The notes: generated by a model not told the origin, from the letters alone. Shown: positions 7,057-13,535, counted from the first letter of the stretch. The stretch: DNA of 40,000 nt from Candidatus Aquicultor sp. (GCA_036504445.1 DASXVE010000010.1:1-40000); one strand, 5' to 3'. A program made the numbers and translations.

Positions 7057-7328
7057 AACCTGCCCAATCACATGCCTTCCCTGTTCTGATAGCTATGCTT
7101 CGGAGACGTCGGCTTCATGAGACATAAGAATCTGTCGTAACCTTACAGCCTTGCATAAATATGGGCTATGCTGAGCGATACATTAGATTTTCTACGTGTC
7201 AACCGGTTACTAACCAGTTAACATTAATGCTGGTAAACGGCCTAGTTATTGCACAGATAGCTGTACTTACTCAACCGATTAGACTAGACTTTTACTAATC
7301 CAGCCATTCAAGACCTTGGGTTAAGGAG
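7057..7328. other. Non-coding stretch downstream of terS
   Basis: No ORF with a credible start was found. The stretch holds several short inverted repeats, including GGTTACTAACC (7204-7214 region) and GATTAG/CTAATC pairs near 7277-7300. Phage and satellite packaging sites often lie next to terS, so this is one candidate location for a pac or cos-like site, but nothing in the sequence proves it. Confidence 0.4.
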
Positions 7329-7499
7329 GTGAAGGTTATTACTCTATGGCACGTCTCGTTCGGCAACAAAGCAACGGTAAGACAGGCGGCGCAAGAAAAG
7401 CAAGAGCAGGTAGACTAGTTTTGCGGTTGGCTACCTGCTCAGTTAGCAGGAATAGGATACCTGCCTATTGCCATTATAGCAGGTATCCTCAACAAATGA
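7329..7499 (+). other. Short frame interrupted by an in-frame TAG, overlapped by another small ORF
   Basis: GTG at 7329, within a good AAGGAGGTG context, opens a 29-codon frame (MKVITLWHVSFGNKATVRQA...) ending at TAG 7416-7418. The same frame continues without another stop to TGA 7497-7499, encoding a hydrophobic peptide (LAGIGYLPIAIIAGIL) that looks like a transmembrane segment. An alternative 56-codon frame runs from ATG 7346 to TAG 7514-7516 with an Arg/Lys-rich start. Which frame, if any, is translated is unclear. Confidence 0.35.
7454..7489 (+). repeat. 11-bp perfect inverted repeat upstream of 7510 gene
   Basis: AGGATACCTGC (7454-7464) pairs with GCAGGTATCCT (7479-7489) across a 14-base loop. 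A related pair, GCAGGTA (7406-7412) and TACCTGC (7432-7438), lies just upstream. The stem ends 21 bases before an ATG, so it could be a regulatory leader hairpin. There is no U-run, so it is not a standard terminator. Confidence 0.6.
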
Positions 7500-7509
7500 G
7501 GGGGATAGG

Positions 7510-7998
7510 ATGGTAGAGGTAATAGTGGATTTTAGCAGTATCGAAGGAACTGACGGGGACCTTGAACTGGTCACGAAGAAACTGGCACTTGAGGACATAG
7601 ACTACATGTTCACCGTGAGTAAGGACGATCCACTGACGGGTGCTGTGATTGCTGATCGCTACTATGGTCAAGCGTGGACCGAGATAGCCGATGGAAGCAA
7701 GCTCTTTTTCAAGAGGGGCATAAAGCCAGAAGTAGACGACATTATTCTAGCAGAGGTAACTGACAATGTTCGTGTTGACGGATTGCAGGGCGCTGTAGTC
7801 ATTCGCCATTTTGAGCCTCACAGTGGCTGCTATATTCTTCGGTCTGCTGATGGCAATATCGAGGACATCACGATCTTGCCGGAGTGCGACTTTAAGGTCA
7901 TTGCCGTCTGCATAGCAGCGCAATATCGGCCAGGTGGCAGTATTGATGCTCGAGAGCTCATACGGCGAGAGGCTATTGATACTCTACGAGTGATTTAA
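7510..7998 (+). CDS. Hypothetical protein, possible S24 (LexA/CI C-terminal)-like fold
   Basis: This is a 162-residue acidic protein with a GAGGGGG ribosome site 6-7 bases before ATG 7510. The N-terminal 50 residues have no recognised domain. From about residue 58 the pattern (DGSKLFFKRGIKPEVDDIILAEV, then GAVVIRHFEP, YILRSADG, DFKVIAVCIAAQYR) resembles the beta-rich S24 peptidase domain of LexA/CI repressors. The catalytic Ser of GDSM and the catalytic Lys are not clearly conserved (DGSK and VIRH instead). No helix-turn-helix is visible. It may be an inactive S24-like regulator or antirepressor, or an unrelated beta protein. A terminator follows. Confidence 0.75.
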   Translation: MVEVIVDFSSIEGTDGDLELVTKKLALEDIDYMFTVSKDDPLTGAVIADRYYGQAWTEIADGSKLFFKRGIKPEVDDIILAEVTDNVRVDGLQGAVVIRHFEPHSGCYILRSADGNIEDITILPECDFKVIAVCIAAQYRPGGSIDARELIRREAIDTLRVI

Positions 7999-8029
7999 GC
8001 TACAGACAGTGCTTGTTGCTTGAACTTTG

Positions 8030-8057
8030 GGTCCGGCGTTGAGCCGGACCTTTCTAT
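8030..8057 (+). terminator. Terminator between convergent genes of the element
   Basis: An 8-bp stem GGTCCGGC/GCCGGACC (8030-8037 with 8043-8050) around GTTGA is followed by TTTCTATTT. It ends the rightward unit just before the 3' end of the leftward membrane-protein gene. Confidence 0.8.
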
Positions 8058-9268
8058 TTCGAATGAAGTTGTTGCCGCCAAAACAGGAAGCCAGTCAATA
8101 ACACAGATAGGGCTACTAGGCCGGTCCATACTCTTGTAGCTATAGTTCGCTGCCGCCGAGCGAGGCTCTTAAGTTCAGACTTTGCTTTGGTTGCAGCAAG
8201 CTCTTCTTGGTCTTGTATTTTCCATTCAGCTTCTTCACCACCACCATACAAGGCTGGAAGTGAAAGCTTTTGCTTCAGCTCAGCCATTTTCTTAGCTTCT
8301 TTTGGTCTAGCCAGTATCTGCTTTTTCCTTATTGCCATATCAGCCTCAGAAACGACGGGCTCCATCTCTCCGCTATAAAACTTTCCGTCATCGACGCCGT
8401 AGATTGCAACCCATGCCTGTCCTGACCAGCGGTCGTGCATATGTACGATCTTTAATTCTCCGTTATTGAACGTTTGTGTTGGTCCTTTATCCCATCTAAG
8501 TTGCCAAGCTGCCAGCAGTAAAAGACAAGCAATAGCGGGGATCAACCATACGTGCTTCACATTTCTACTTGTATTTCGCTGTGCCAACGTATCTTCCATA
8601 CTATCCCCTTGAGCTTCGCTGCAATCATGCAGTAACTCTGGCGCTATGATTTCAGAACCGCTGGTATTCCCTACCGAACGACCGCTTTGAGTTGTACCAT
8701 AGTTTTGCCGTCGTACTCTATTGTCTAATCGGAGTTTCACACTAATATGCTCAACAGACCAGCCTAACGCATATATACCAAGCACAATTCCCGTAATTGC
8801 AAAAACAAAATTAGGGATGTCTGAATTAGAACCGGTCCCATTCAGTACGTTATAGACAATACTCAGGATAAAACCTCCAGCGAAATAAACCAGGAATCCT
8901 CTCCATACAATTTGCCATCCGACCATTAAGTAATTGGCTCCTAAAAAGCTTACTCTTTGGTTGCATGCAAGCCGTTTAGCTATCCAGCCAATCATATGTA
9001 AGCAAGCAAAAACGTACAGCGCTATAAGTGCTATCAAGCATAAATTGGAAGATAATGAGTTTGAGCTAAGGACGCTACCAATTGTGCCATAAATAAAGCC
9101 AAGAAAAACTGCACCGGATAAAATAATCCCCCATACGAATAATCCAGCTAGAAAAGTTTTTGAAAAAGAGGGATCAGGGGACATACATTCACCATAAGGC
9201 TTGCTTGTTTCTGTATGACTTTTCTTGCTAGTCCGGTTCGGTTTGTTCACTGCACTGGGTGGCTCCAC
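8054..9268 (-). CDS. Six-TM membrane protein of unknown function (element cargo)
   Basis: This 404-residue protein starts at GTG 9268, chosen because AGGGGGAAG lies about 9 bases upstream; ATG at 9184 has no comparable site. Hydrophobic segments lie at about 38-61, 76-98, 112-140, 153-172, 240-256 and 380-397. A hydrophilic loop with a CSEAQGDSMEDTLAQR stretch (about 175-238) and a large segment at 257-379 separate them. The latter ends in a Lys/Glu-rich likely coiled coil (310-375). I do not recognise the family. It is transcribed opposite to the replication operon and on its own, as cargo genes of satellites often are. Membrane-disrupting phage defence or superinfection exclusion is conceivable but unproven. 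Confidence 0.82.
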   Translation of the reverse strand: MEPPSAVNKPNRTSKKSHTETSKPYGECMSPDPSFSKTFLAGLFVWGIILSGAVFLGFIYGTIGSVLSSNSLSSNLCLIALIALYVFACLHMIGWIAKRLACNQRVSFLGANYLMVGWQIVWRGFLVYFAGGFILSIVYNVLNGTGSNSDIPNFVFAITGIVLGIYALGWSVEHISVKLRLDNRVRRQNYGTTQSGRSVGNTSGSEIIAPELLHDCSEAQGDSMEDTLAQRNTSRNVKHVWLIPAIACLLLLAAWQLRWDKGPTQTFNNGELKIVHMHDRWSGQAWVAIYGVDDGKFYSGEMEPVVSEADMAIRKKQILARPKEAKKMAELKQKLSLPALYGGGEEAEWKIQDQEELAATKAKSELKSLARRQRTIATRVWTGLVALSVLLTGFLFWRQQLHSK

Positions 9269-9414
9269 TAGCTATCTTCCCCCTATCAAAGTGGATGCTC
9301 TGTATCCAAGCTATTTAGACAAGAGCAACGGTACTACTGACATACTACCAAAGATGGTGGCTAAAGAATATAATGTAGTATAAGCAAGTAGAAACTGGCT
9401 TAACTGGAGGAATT

Positions 9415-9663
9415 ATGAAGGTACGAGAGCTTCAGCAAGAACTGAGCAAACTAGATCCCGAGTTAGAGGTTATTTGCTATAGCGAAGATGATAACCTGCT
9501 AGAAGAAGGTATGGGGTTTCGACTTCTGGATATCGAAGCAGTAAATACTACGCAAGGCGAGAGAGTTCGCCTTGATGACAGATTTAGGACACCATATTTA
9601 AAGCTTGGGAAAAGTCCACATTCAGAGATTTTTGCAGTTATAGAAGTGACATCTGTCTTTTAA
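9415..9663 (+). CDS. Small hypothetical protein (82 residues)
   Basis: ATG 9415 follows CTGGAGGAATT, a strong ribosome site. The N-terminus MKVRELQQELSKLDPELEVI fits a widespread class of small acidic proteins in phages and mobile elements. In these, a KV.EL...L..LDP...V segment precedes a beta-rich tail; here the tail ends FAVIEVTSVF. The function is unknown to me. It is the last gene before attR and is transcribed toward it. Confidence 0.75.
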   Translation: MKVRELQQELSKLDPELEVICYSEDDNLLEEGMGFRLLDIEAVNTTQGERVRLDDRFRTPYLKLGKSPHSEIFAVIEVTSVF

Positions 9664-9674
9664 ACGTCGCCTGC

Positions 9675-9688
9675 ATGCTTGCAAGCAT
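9675..9688. repeat. 14-bp perfect palindrome
   Basis: ATGCTTGCAAGCAT is self-complementary and lies 12 bases after the last gene of the element. It may be a binding site or a weak hairpin. Confidence 0.5.
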
Positions 9689-9716
9689 ACTTCAAGGGTA
9701 ACTTTTCACTACCTTA

Positions 9717-9735
9717 TGCTAACACTTGCTAACAA
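9717..9735. repeat. Right arm-type integrase site (two TGCTAACA repeats)
   Basis: TGCTAACA at 9717-9724 and TTGCTAACAA at 9726-9735 repeat the left-end arrangement at 1021-1040 with 10-bp spacing. They lie about 110 bp inside attR; the left pair lies about 80 bp inside attL. The orientation is the same at both ends. Confidence 0.65.
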
Positions 9736-9846
9736 AACCTGAATCGAGATTGATTTGCGCCAGTGGAAGGTAGTATAAAATGCCTATTTTATACAAATAT
9801 AAGGCAAAATAGGGGAGTAAATACCAGTATAATCCCAGCTCAGGGA

Positions 9847-9872
9847 TACGGTTTCCCCACCGTTTTTCTTTA
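9847..9872. repeat. attR: right 26-bp direct repeat
   Basis: All 26 bases are identical to 918-943. No rnpB 5' partner sequence precedes it, as expected if this copy is the displaced 3' end created by integration. Sequence to the right is host chromosome. Confidence 0.93.
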
Positions 9873-10110
9873 CTATTCTAAAGCGCAATCTCGCTGGCAA
9901 TTGGCTAAAAATCTACAATCCGCAACATCTTTAGGCCTGGGTCAAAAGTATTTGGAAAATTTCATGCTTAGCTCCACACATTTTTGGGTACTCTTTAACC
10001 AAGCAATACTATCTAAATCTAGGGCAGAGCGACTTGCTCTTGTCTTTTTGCGGTTTGATATACGGTGATTTACGGTAAATGTCCAAGATTCGATATGAGT
10101 AGGTGAGCGT
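9873..10110. other. Host intergenic region right of attR
   Basis: No credible gene was found. A short hairpin (AGAGC-GACTT-GCTCT, about 10025-10039) followed by TGTCTTTTT may be a weak terminator. An open frame crossing attR (9763-10068) is judged non-coding. Before integration this stretch followed rnpB directly. Confidence 0.5.
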
Positions 10111-10446
10111 ATGAGCCAATTTTCTTTCACAGTTGAAGTAGAGGATGACCACAAGCTTGTTATCAGGCCGATCGGCGCGTTGGATTTCCATACGGTAGGG
10201 ATTTTAAAGCAAGCGATCTATCCCCTGGCAGTCAATGAGGACATCATGGACATCGTCTTCGATTACGTTGACGTTGATTACTCCGATAGCTCGGCGTTCG
10301 GCTTACTACTCAAACTGAGCCGGACGGTTGACGGGGAAGTAACGGTTATAAATGCCCGCCCATCTCTGAAGCGCCTCTTTCAAATGGCGGGGTTTGACAC
10401 GCTCTTCTTTAAAGAAGAGCACCACGACCACGGCCATACCGCATAA
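10111..10446 (+). CDS. STAS-domain protein (anti-sigma factor antagonist-like)
   Basis: This 111-residue single-domain STAS protein has an alternating beta/alpha pattern: LVIRPIGALDFHTVGILKQA, the central YSDSSAFGLLLKLSR helix start and VTVINARPSLKRLFQMAGFDTLF. In SpoIIAA/RsbV-type antagonists a serine at the start of the central helix is phosphorylated by an anti-sigma kinase; S58, S60 or S61 lies there. The C-terminus is His-rich (HHDHGH). No partner kinase gene lies nearby. RBS AGTAGGTGAG precedes ATG 10111. The STAS fold is fairly certain; the specific partner is unknown. Confidence 0.85.
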   Translation: MSQFSFTVEVEDDHKLVIRPIGALDFHTVGILKQAIYPLAVNEDIMDIVFDYVDVDYSDSSAFGLLLKLSRTVDGEVTVINARPSLKRLFQMAGFDTLFFKEEHHDHGHTA

Positions 10447-10544
10447 GTATAAGGCCGCCTCTTCCGAGTCACTTTAAGATAGCATCGTGTGCAAGACATA
10501 ATAGCCTCTTACCCAATCTAATCGGTCTCGGTGGCATCTTCACG

Positions 10545-11525
10545 CTAATTAATAAAGTCCTGTGTAATCATGTAGCCGTATGGCTCTACGTTAATGACGC
10601 CTATCCCAACTTTTCCAAAAGCCGGGCTTAAGATGTTTTCCCGGTGACCCTGGCTTCTCATGAGACTGTAGTGAGCAAGCATGATATCCTGCGAATACGC
10701 GATGTTCTCGCCGAAAGCCAGGTAGTAGACCCCCGCTCTCTCCAGGCGCTCGCTTGGTGAGCCGGTCGTCGGCGAGAAATGGTTAAAGTAGTTGTTCTTA
10801 ACCATATCCAAGCTGTGAGTCCGCGCAACCTCGCGCAACCGCATATCGGGCGCCAGCGGCAAGAGCCCCCGGTTTCCCCGCTCGTTGTTGATGAGTCTCA
10901 GCATTGTGGCTTCAGCGAGCGGATCGGATGCATCGTTAGCTTCCGCAGGAATGTTCGGCCGCGCCCTATTGCGACCGCTGCCATGCTCAGGCGCAAAAAA
11001 CGCGATCGTGTCGTTAATTGCTTGTCCCGCGATCTGCTCTATAACCGGCTCGGCTATTGCCACCTGCTCGACAATAGGGGCGCCGATACGGGATTGGTCA
11101 ATACTAAGCTTTATAGGGCCGCTTAGCGGAAACCAGCTGAGCAACCCAAGCAGCAGCGAGAGCCAAACAAAACCGCCAATCAATGCCGGCATAACGCCAA
11201 GCATCCGATCGGCGCCGATTAAGCGTCGCTGCCGCACGAAGCGATACAGCGCGGGATATACCCGAATGACAATTAGGCCGAGTACGAGGTGAAAGATGAC
11301 GAACAAAGCCAGAAACGAAACCAGGCTCGCGAACCCTCTTGAAGTTCCAACCGTATGATTAATATATAAGCTAAGCTGCGGATACGCTTTTGCTGCAAGA
11401 TATATAGATCCCAGAAACGAGAACAGATCGGTGGACGTAATAACGAATCCTCTTCTATAGCCGTAGAGCGCCCATGCTACCATGAAGCTAACAATGAATA
11501 CATCGATAATATTAAAGCCCAGCAC
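10545..11525 (-). CDS. CvpA-family membrane protein fused to a CAP/SCP domain
   Basis: This 326-residue fusion has a CvpA-like N-terminal half (about residues 1-165) with four hydrophobic segments beginning FNIIDVFIVSFMVAWALYGY and containing the YRRGF turn. An extracytoplasmic linker follows, then a CAP (SCP/PR-1, YkwD-like) domain from about 205 (MLRLINNERGNRGLLPLAPD, HFSPTTGSPSERL, GENIAYS, GHRENILSPAFGKVGIGVI). The HxxxH/GENIA/GHRxNIL signatures are the usual CAP ones. CvpA proteins affect envelope processes, and bacterial CAP domains act outside the cell. It diverges from the YggT gene across a region with a long palindrome. Confidence 0.9.
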   Translation of the reverse strand: MLGFNIIDVFIVSFMVAWALYGYRRGFVITSTDLFSFLGSIYLAAKAYPQLSLYINHTVGTSRGFASLVSFLALFVIFHLVLGLIVIRVYPALYRFVRQRRLIGADRMLGVMPALIGGFVWLSLLLGLLSWFPLSGPIKLSIDQSRIGAPIVEQVAIAEPVIEQIAGQAINDTIAFFAPEHGSGRNRARPNIPAEANDASDPLAEATMLRLINNERGNRGLLPLAPDMRLREVARTHSLDMVKNNYFNHFSPTTGSPSERLERAGVYYLAFGENIAYSQDIMLAHYSLMRSQGHRENILSPAFGKVGIGVINVEPYGYMITQDFIN

Positions 11526-11632
11526 GCGCTACACCTCTGCCCCCGTATATCTTTTATATTCCTTTTCCTTACTCGCAAATGTTTAATGTGTGAGAGATAT
11601 AAAATTGCATAAGGCCAGGGCAGACACCATTT

Positions 11633-11680
11633 AATGCATATAAAAATTTTATATGCATTCCCATTAAGCTGGCGTATAAT
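11633..11680 (+). promoter_or_regulatory. Perfect 13-bp inverted repeat plus -10 element upstream of yggT-like gene
   Basis: AATGCATATAAAA (11633-11645) and TTTTATATGCATT (11647-11659) form a perfect palindrome around one A. A TATAAT box follows at 11675-11680, 46 bases before the ATG, so the palindrome covers the -35 position. This fits an operator for a dimeric regulator of the rightward gene and perhaps of the divergent CvpA-CAP gene. Confidence 0.65.
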
Positions 11681-11725
11681 AGGGTCGGGATAGCTCGCTG
11701 TCCCCACACGGCAAAGGAGGCGCAT

Positions 11726-12127
11726 ATGGAAAGAATAGATAACCAGCCAAGTGTCGGGACCCCGGTGCCTATCAGCAATCCGGCCCTTGACCCAAGCACA
11801 CCACAAGCCCAAGCAACCGCCCCTGCATACACGCAGCCTCTTGAAACACGAAGCAATAAAGCATTTCTTGTCGTCGACTATATCTTCTGGATTCTTGTAG
11901 CAGTAACGCTTTTACGGTTTGCATTTAAGCTGATCGGCGCGAATTCGCATAACGCTTTTGTAACGCTGATTTTTAATTTTACTGATCCGGTGGTTAACAT
12001 ATTCAAGGGTATTGTCGGGGATGTAACCTCGGGCACGATGGTAATCGAGTTTTCCTCGCTTATCTCCATCGTTATATTGTGGCTGATTTATAAGGCGGCC
12101 CTTCGCCTCATCGTCATCACAAAATAG
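11726..12127 (+). CDS. YggT family membrane protein
   Basis: This 133-residue protein has a Pro/Ala/Thr-rich cytoplasmic N-terminus (1-40) followed by a YggT domain with two membrane helices (about 47-68 and 105-130) and the family signature between them (FNFTDPVVNIFKGI). YggT proteins are small membrane proteins linked to envelope and division-related functions and osmotic tolerance; the exact role is unsettled. RBS AAAGGAGG lies 7 bases before ATG 11726. Two tandem hairpins after the stop end the transcript. Confidence 0.88.
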   Translation: MERIDNQPSVGTPVPISNPALDPSTPQAQATAPAYTQPLETRSNKAFLVVDYIFWILVAVTLLRFAFKLIGANSHNAFVTLIFNFTDPVVNIFKGIVGDVTSGTMVIEFSSLISIVILWLIYKAALRLIVITK

Positions 12128-12170
12128 CCCGTTTTGCGTGTGTTTAAGCAAATACAGCCTGTAGCAAATA

Positions 12171-12200
12171 AAAGCCTGGCTTTTCAGTAAGCTAGGCTTT
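12171..12200 (+). terminator. First hairpin after the YggT gene
   Basis: A 12-bp stem with one G-T pair (12171-12182 with 12189-12200) encloses a 6-base loop. The run of T after it is short. Confidence 0.6.
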
Positions 12201-12217
12201 GGCTTTAGAACGCGACC

Positions 12218-12250
12218 CTAGCTTCCGGCAAGCTAGACTTTAGTTTTTGT
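12218..12250 (+). terminator. Second hairpin with T-rich tail after the YggT gene
   Basis: CTAGCTT (12218-12224) pairs with AAGCTAG (12230-12236) and is followed by ACTTTAGTTTTTGTTCTT. It is the likely functional terminator of the tandem pair. Confidence 0.65.
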
Positions 12251-12320
12251 TCTTGACGCTCGTTATAAAACCCGACTTTATGTAAAAATTTAGCTTGTGC
12301 TGTTACATTCGACGTTTGCT

Positions 12321-12591
12321 TTAAAACTCAAGTTGCGGTTGGCTGATAAGCTCAACGCGGTGATTTTCTTGCAGGGCGCCTAACGTATCTGCAATGTCAC
12401 GCGCGTTTTGTACCGGGTACGTATTCATGCAGTTATTAAACATAAGGTAAATGCGATCGGTCGCATCTACCAGGCGTATTATTTTTGGCACCCATTCATT
12501 GAGTTCATCTCGGCTGTATTCCGGCCGGGTAGAAGGTCCCGTCAAACCCCTTATCGGTAAAGCTGCACGTTCCAATATAGTAATCAGCCAT
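12321..12591 (-). pseudogene. DUF72 (YecE-like) gene with a large internal deletion
   Basis: ATG at 12591 (minus strand, GGAGG just upstream) starts MADYYIGTCSFTDKGFDGTF then YPAGIQPR, the typical N-terminus of a DUF72 protein, and then hits a TGA. In another frame, directly adjoining, PEYSRDELNEWVPKI and IYLMFNNCMNTYPVQNARDI reproduce the DUF72 C-terminus (YS.EEL..W, FNN, NA). Intact members are about 230-250 residues, so roughly 150 middle residues are gone and the join is out of frame. A frame starting at TTG 12575 is an artefact of this join. Confidence 0.85.
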
Positions 12592-12701
12592 GATGCCTCC
12601 TATCTGCTTTTATTATATTACCCGATTTAGCTATGCTCCAGGACTAGCCGGTTCATGCGGTAATGCGATAGAATTGTTATGTTTTCACCCAAAGGAGTGT
12701 C

Positions 12702-13226
12702 ATGAGAGCTTACCTTGATATAGAAACCTCGTTCTCGAACAAATTAACGGTCATAGGCCTCTACATTGCCGATACCGGGGAGCTTATACAGATGGTAGGC
12801 GGCGCCATTGCGCCCGATGAGCTGATGCATCACCTGCGGCACGTCGAGCGAATCTACACCTACAACGGCAATCGCTTTGATTTGCCCGTCATCCACCAGC
12901 ATTTGGGTGTTAACTTGCGCAAATCCCACGAATCGCGCGATCTCATGTACGATTGCTGGCACAACAATCTCAAAGGCGGCCTCAAAGCCGTTGAAAAAGC
13001 GCTCGGTATCTCACGCGATATTTTCGGCAAAGGGGAAGACGACCCGCGTATTCTATGGCGAAGGTATCGTAGGCACCGCGACACCGATGCGCTAGAGCGC
13101 CTGCTCTGGTATAATCGCGAAGACACGCTCAACCTAGTTCTTCTGGAAGAACGCCTTAATAACAGTCATTCAAGTACACCTGCAACCGAAGTTCCCGTGA
13201 TATCGTATAAGCGGCTAATCCTCTAA
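12702..13226 (+). CDS. Ribonuclease H-like / DnaQ-fold exonuclease-like protein (YprB-type)
   Basis: This 174-residue RNase H-fold protein has the exonuclease acidic motifs: DIE at residues 6-8, YNGNRFDLP with N55 and D60, SRDLMYD around D80, and YNREDTLNL with D141. This resembles the RNase_H_2/YprB family, thought to cut or trim nucleic acid with two metal ions. The substrate is unknown. RBS AAAGGAG lies 6 bases before ATG 12702. It stands alone between the DUF72 pseudogene and the tRNA pair. The C-terminal 20 residues look unstructured. Confidence 0.85.
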   Translation: MRAYLDIETSFSNKLTVIGLYIADTGELIQMVGGAIAPDELMHHLRHVERIYTYNGNRFDLPVIHQHLGVNLRKSHESRDLMYDCWHNNLKGGLKAVEKALGISRDIFGKGEDDPRILWRRYRRHRDTDALERLLWYNREDTLNLVLLEERLNNSHSSTPATEVPVISYKRLIL

Positions 13227-13256
13227 TCATCCTGGCCATAACCTGTATTTTACATA

Positions 13257-13285
13257 TAGTCATTTGCAGAATCGTATGTTATAAT
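13257..13285 (+). promoter_or_regulatory. Probable sigma-70-type promoter for the tRNA pair
   Basis: TAGTCA (13257-13262), a 17-base spacer and TATAAT (13280-13285) lie about 60 bases upstream of tRNA-Tyr. The -10 box is a perfect consensus; the -35 matches 4 of 6. Confidence 0.6.
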
Positions 13286-13346
13286 TCTTTTTGCTGTGCG
13301 GGATGCTAAGCTGTGCCGGTAACCATGACACAGCTTTCTTTTATGA

Positions 13347-13428
13347 GGAGGGGTTCCCGAGCGGCCAAAGGGGACGGACTGTAAATCCGTTGGCGGAGCC
13401 TTCGAAGGTTCGAATCCTTCCCCCTCCA
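13347..13428 (+). tRNA. tRNA-Tyr (anticodon GTA)
   Basis: Acceptor GGAGGGG (13347-13353) pairs with CCCCTCC (13421-13427), with discriminator A at 13428. The anticodon stem-loop ACGGA-CTGTAAA-TCCGT gives GTA. The long variable arm makes it class II, as expected for bacterial tRNA-Tyr. GGTTCGAATCC marks the T arm. CCA is not encoded. Confidence 0.96.
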
Positions 13429-13460
13429 CAGCACCTTGAATTGGTATGAATTAGAGATTT

Positions 13461-13534
13461 GCCTCCGTGGCTCAACCTGGCAGAGCACTCGACTTGTAAT
13501 CGAGAGGTTACCGGTTCGATTCCGGTCGGAGGCT
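13461..13534 (+). tRNA. tRNA-Thr (anticodon TGT)
   Basis: Acceptor GCCTCCG (13461-13467) pairs with CGGAGGC (13527-13533), with discriminator T. The anticodon stem-loop CTCGA-CTTGTAA-TCGAG gives TGT. The T arm contains GGTTCGATTCC. CCA is not encoded. It lies 32 bases after tRNA-Tyr and is probably cotranscribed. Confidence 0.96.
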
Positions 13535-13535
13535 C

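Larger units (their letters stand above)
918..9872. mobile_element. PICI-like integrative element (putative phage satellite) integrated at rnpB
   Basis: The element spans a perfect 26-bp direct repeat, a period of 8,929 bp. It carries a tyrosine integrase at the left end, an unknown leftward gene, a divergent regulatory gap, XRE and excisionase-like proteins, a primase-helicase, small accessory genes and a terminase small subunit. No large terminase, portal, capsid, tail or lysis gene is present. That order (int and a regulator leftward; regulator, xis, pri/rep and terS rightward) is the established architecture of Gram-positive phage-inducible chromosomal islands. Alternatives are a decayed prophage or an integrative plasmid-like element. 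Against decay, all main genes are intact and both ends carry matched arm-type repeats. Confidence 0.85.

Noticed and set aside
918-9872. Interpretation as an integrative conjugative element or a decayed full prophage
   Set aside because: There is no relaxase, coupling protein or type IV secretion gene, and no structural phage gene or fragment. The genes present are intact and ordered as in satellites.
9763-10068. Plus-strand ORF of 101 codons crossing attR
   Set aside because: It spans the integration junction, so half is element and half is host. It has low-complexity composition and no ribosome site.
11477-11856. Two minus-strand ORFs upstream of the YggT gene
   Set aside because: They overlap the promoter palindrome and the YggT coding start, have no ribosome sites and show no domain pattern.
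12321-12575. Intact 84-residue protein from TTG 12575
   Set aside because: Its first 17 residues are an out-of-frame reading of the DUF72 N-terminus; the locus is a deleted gene.
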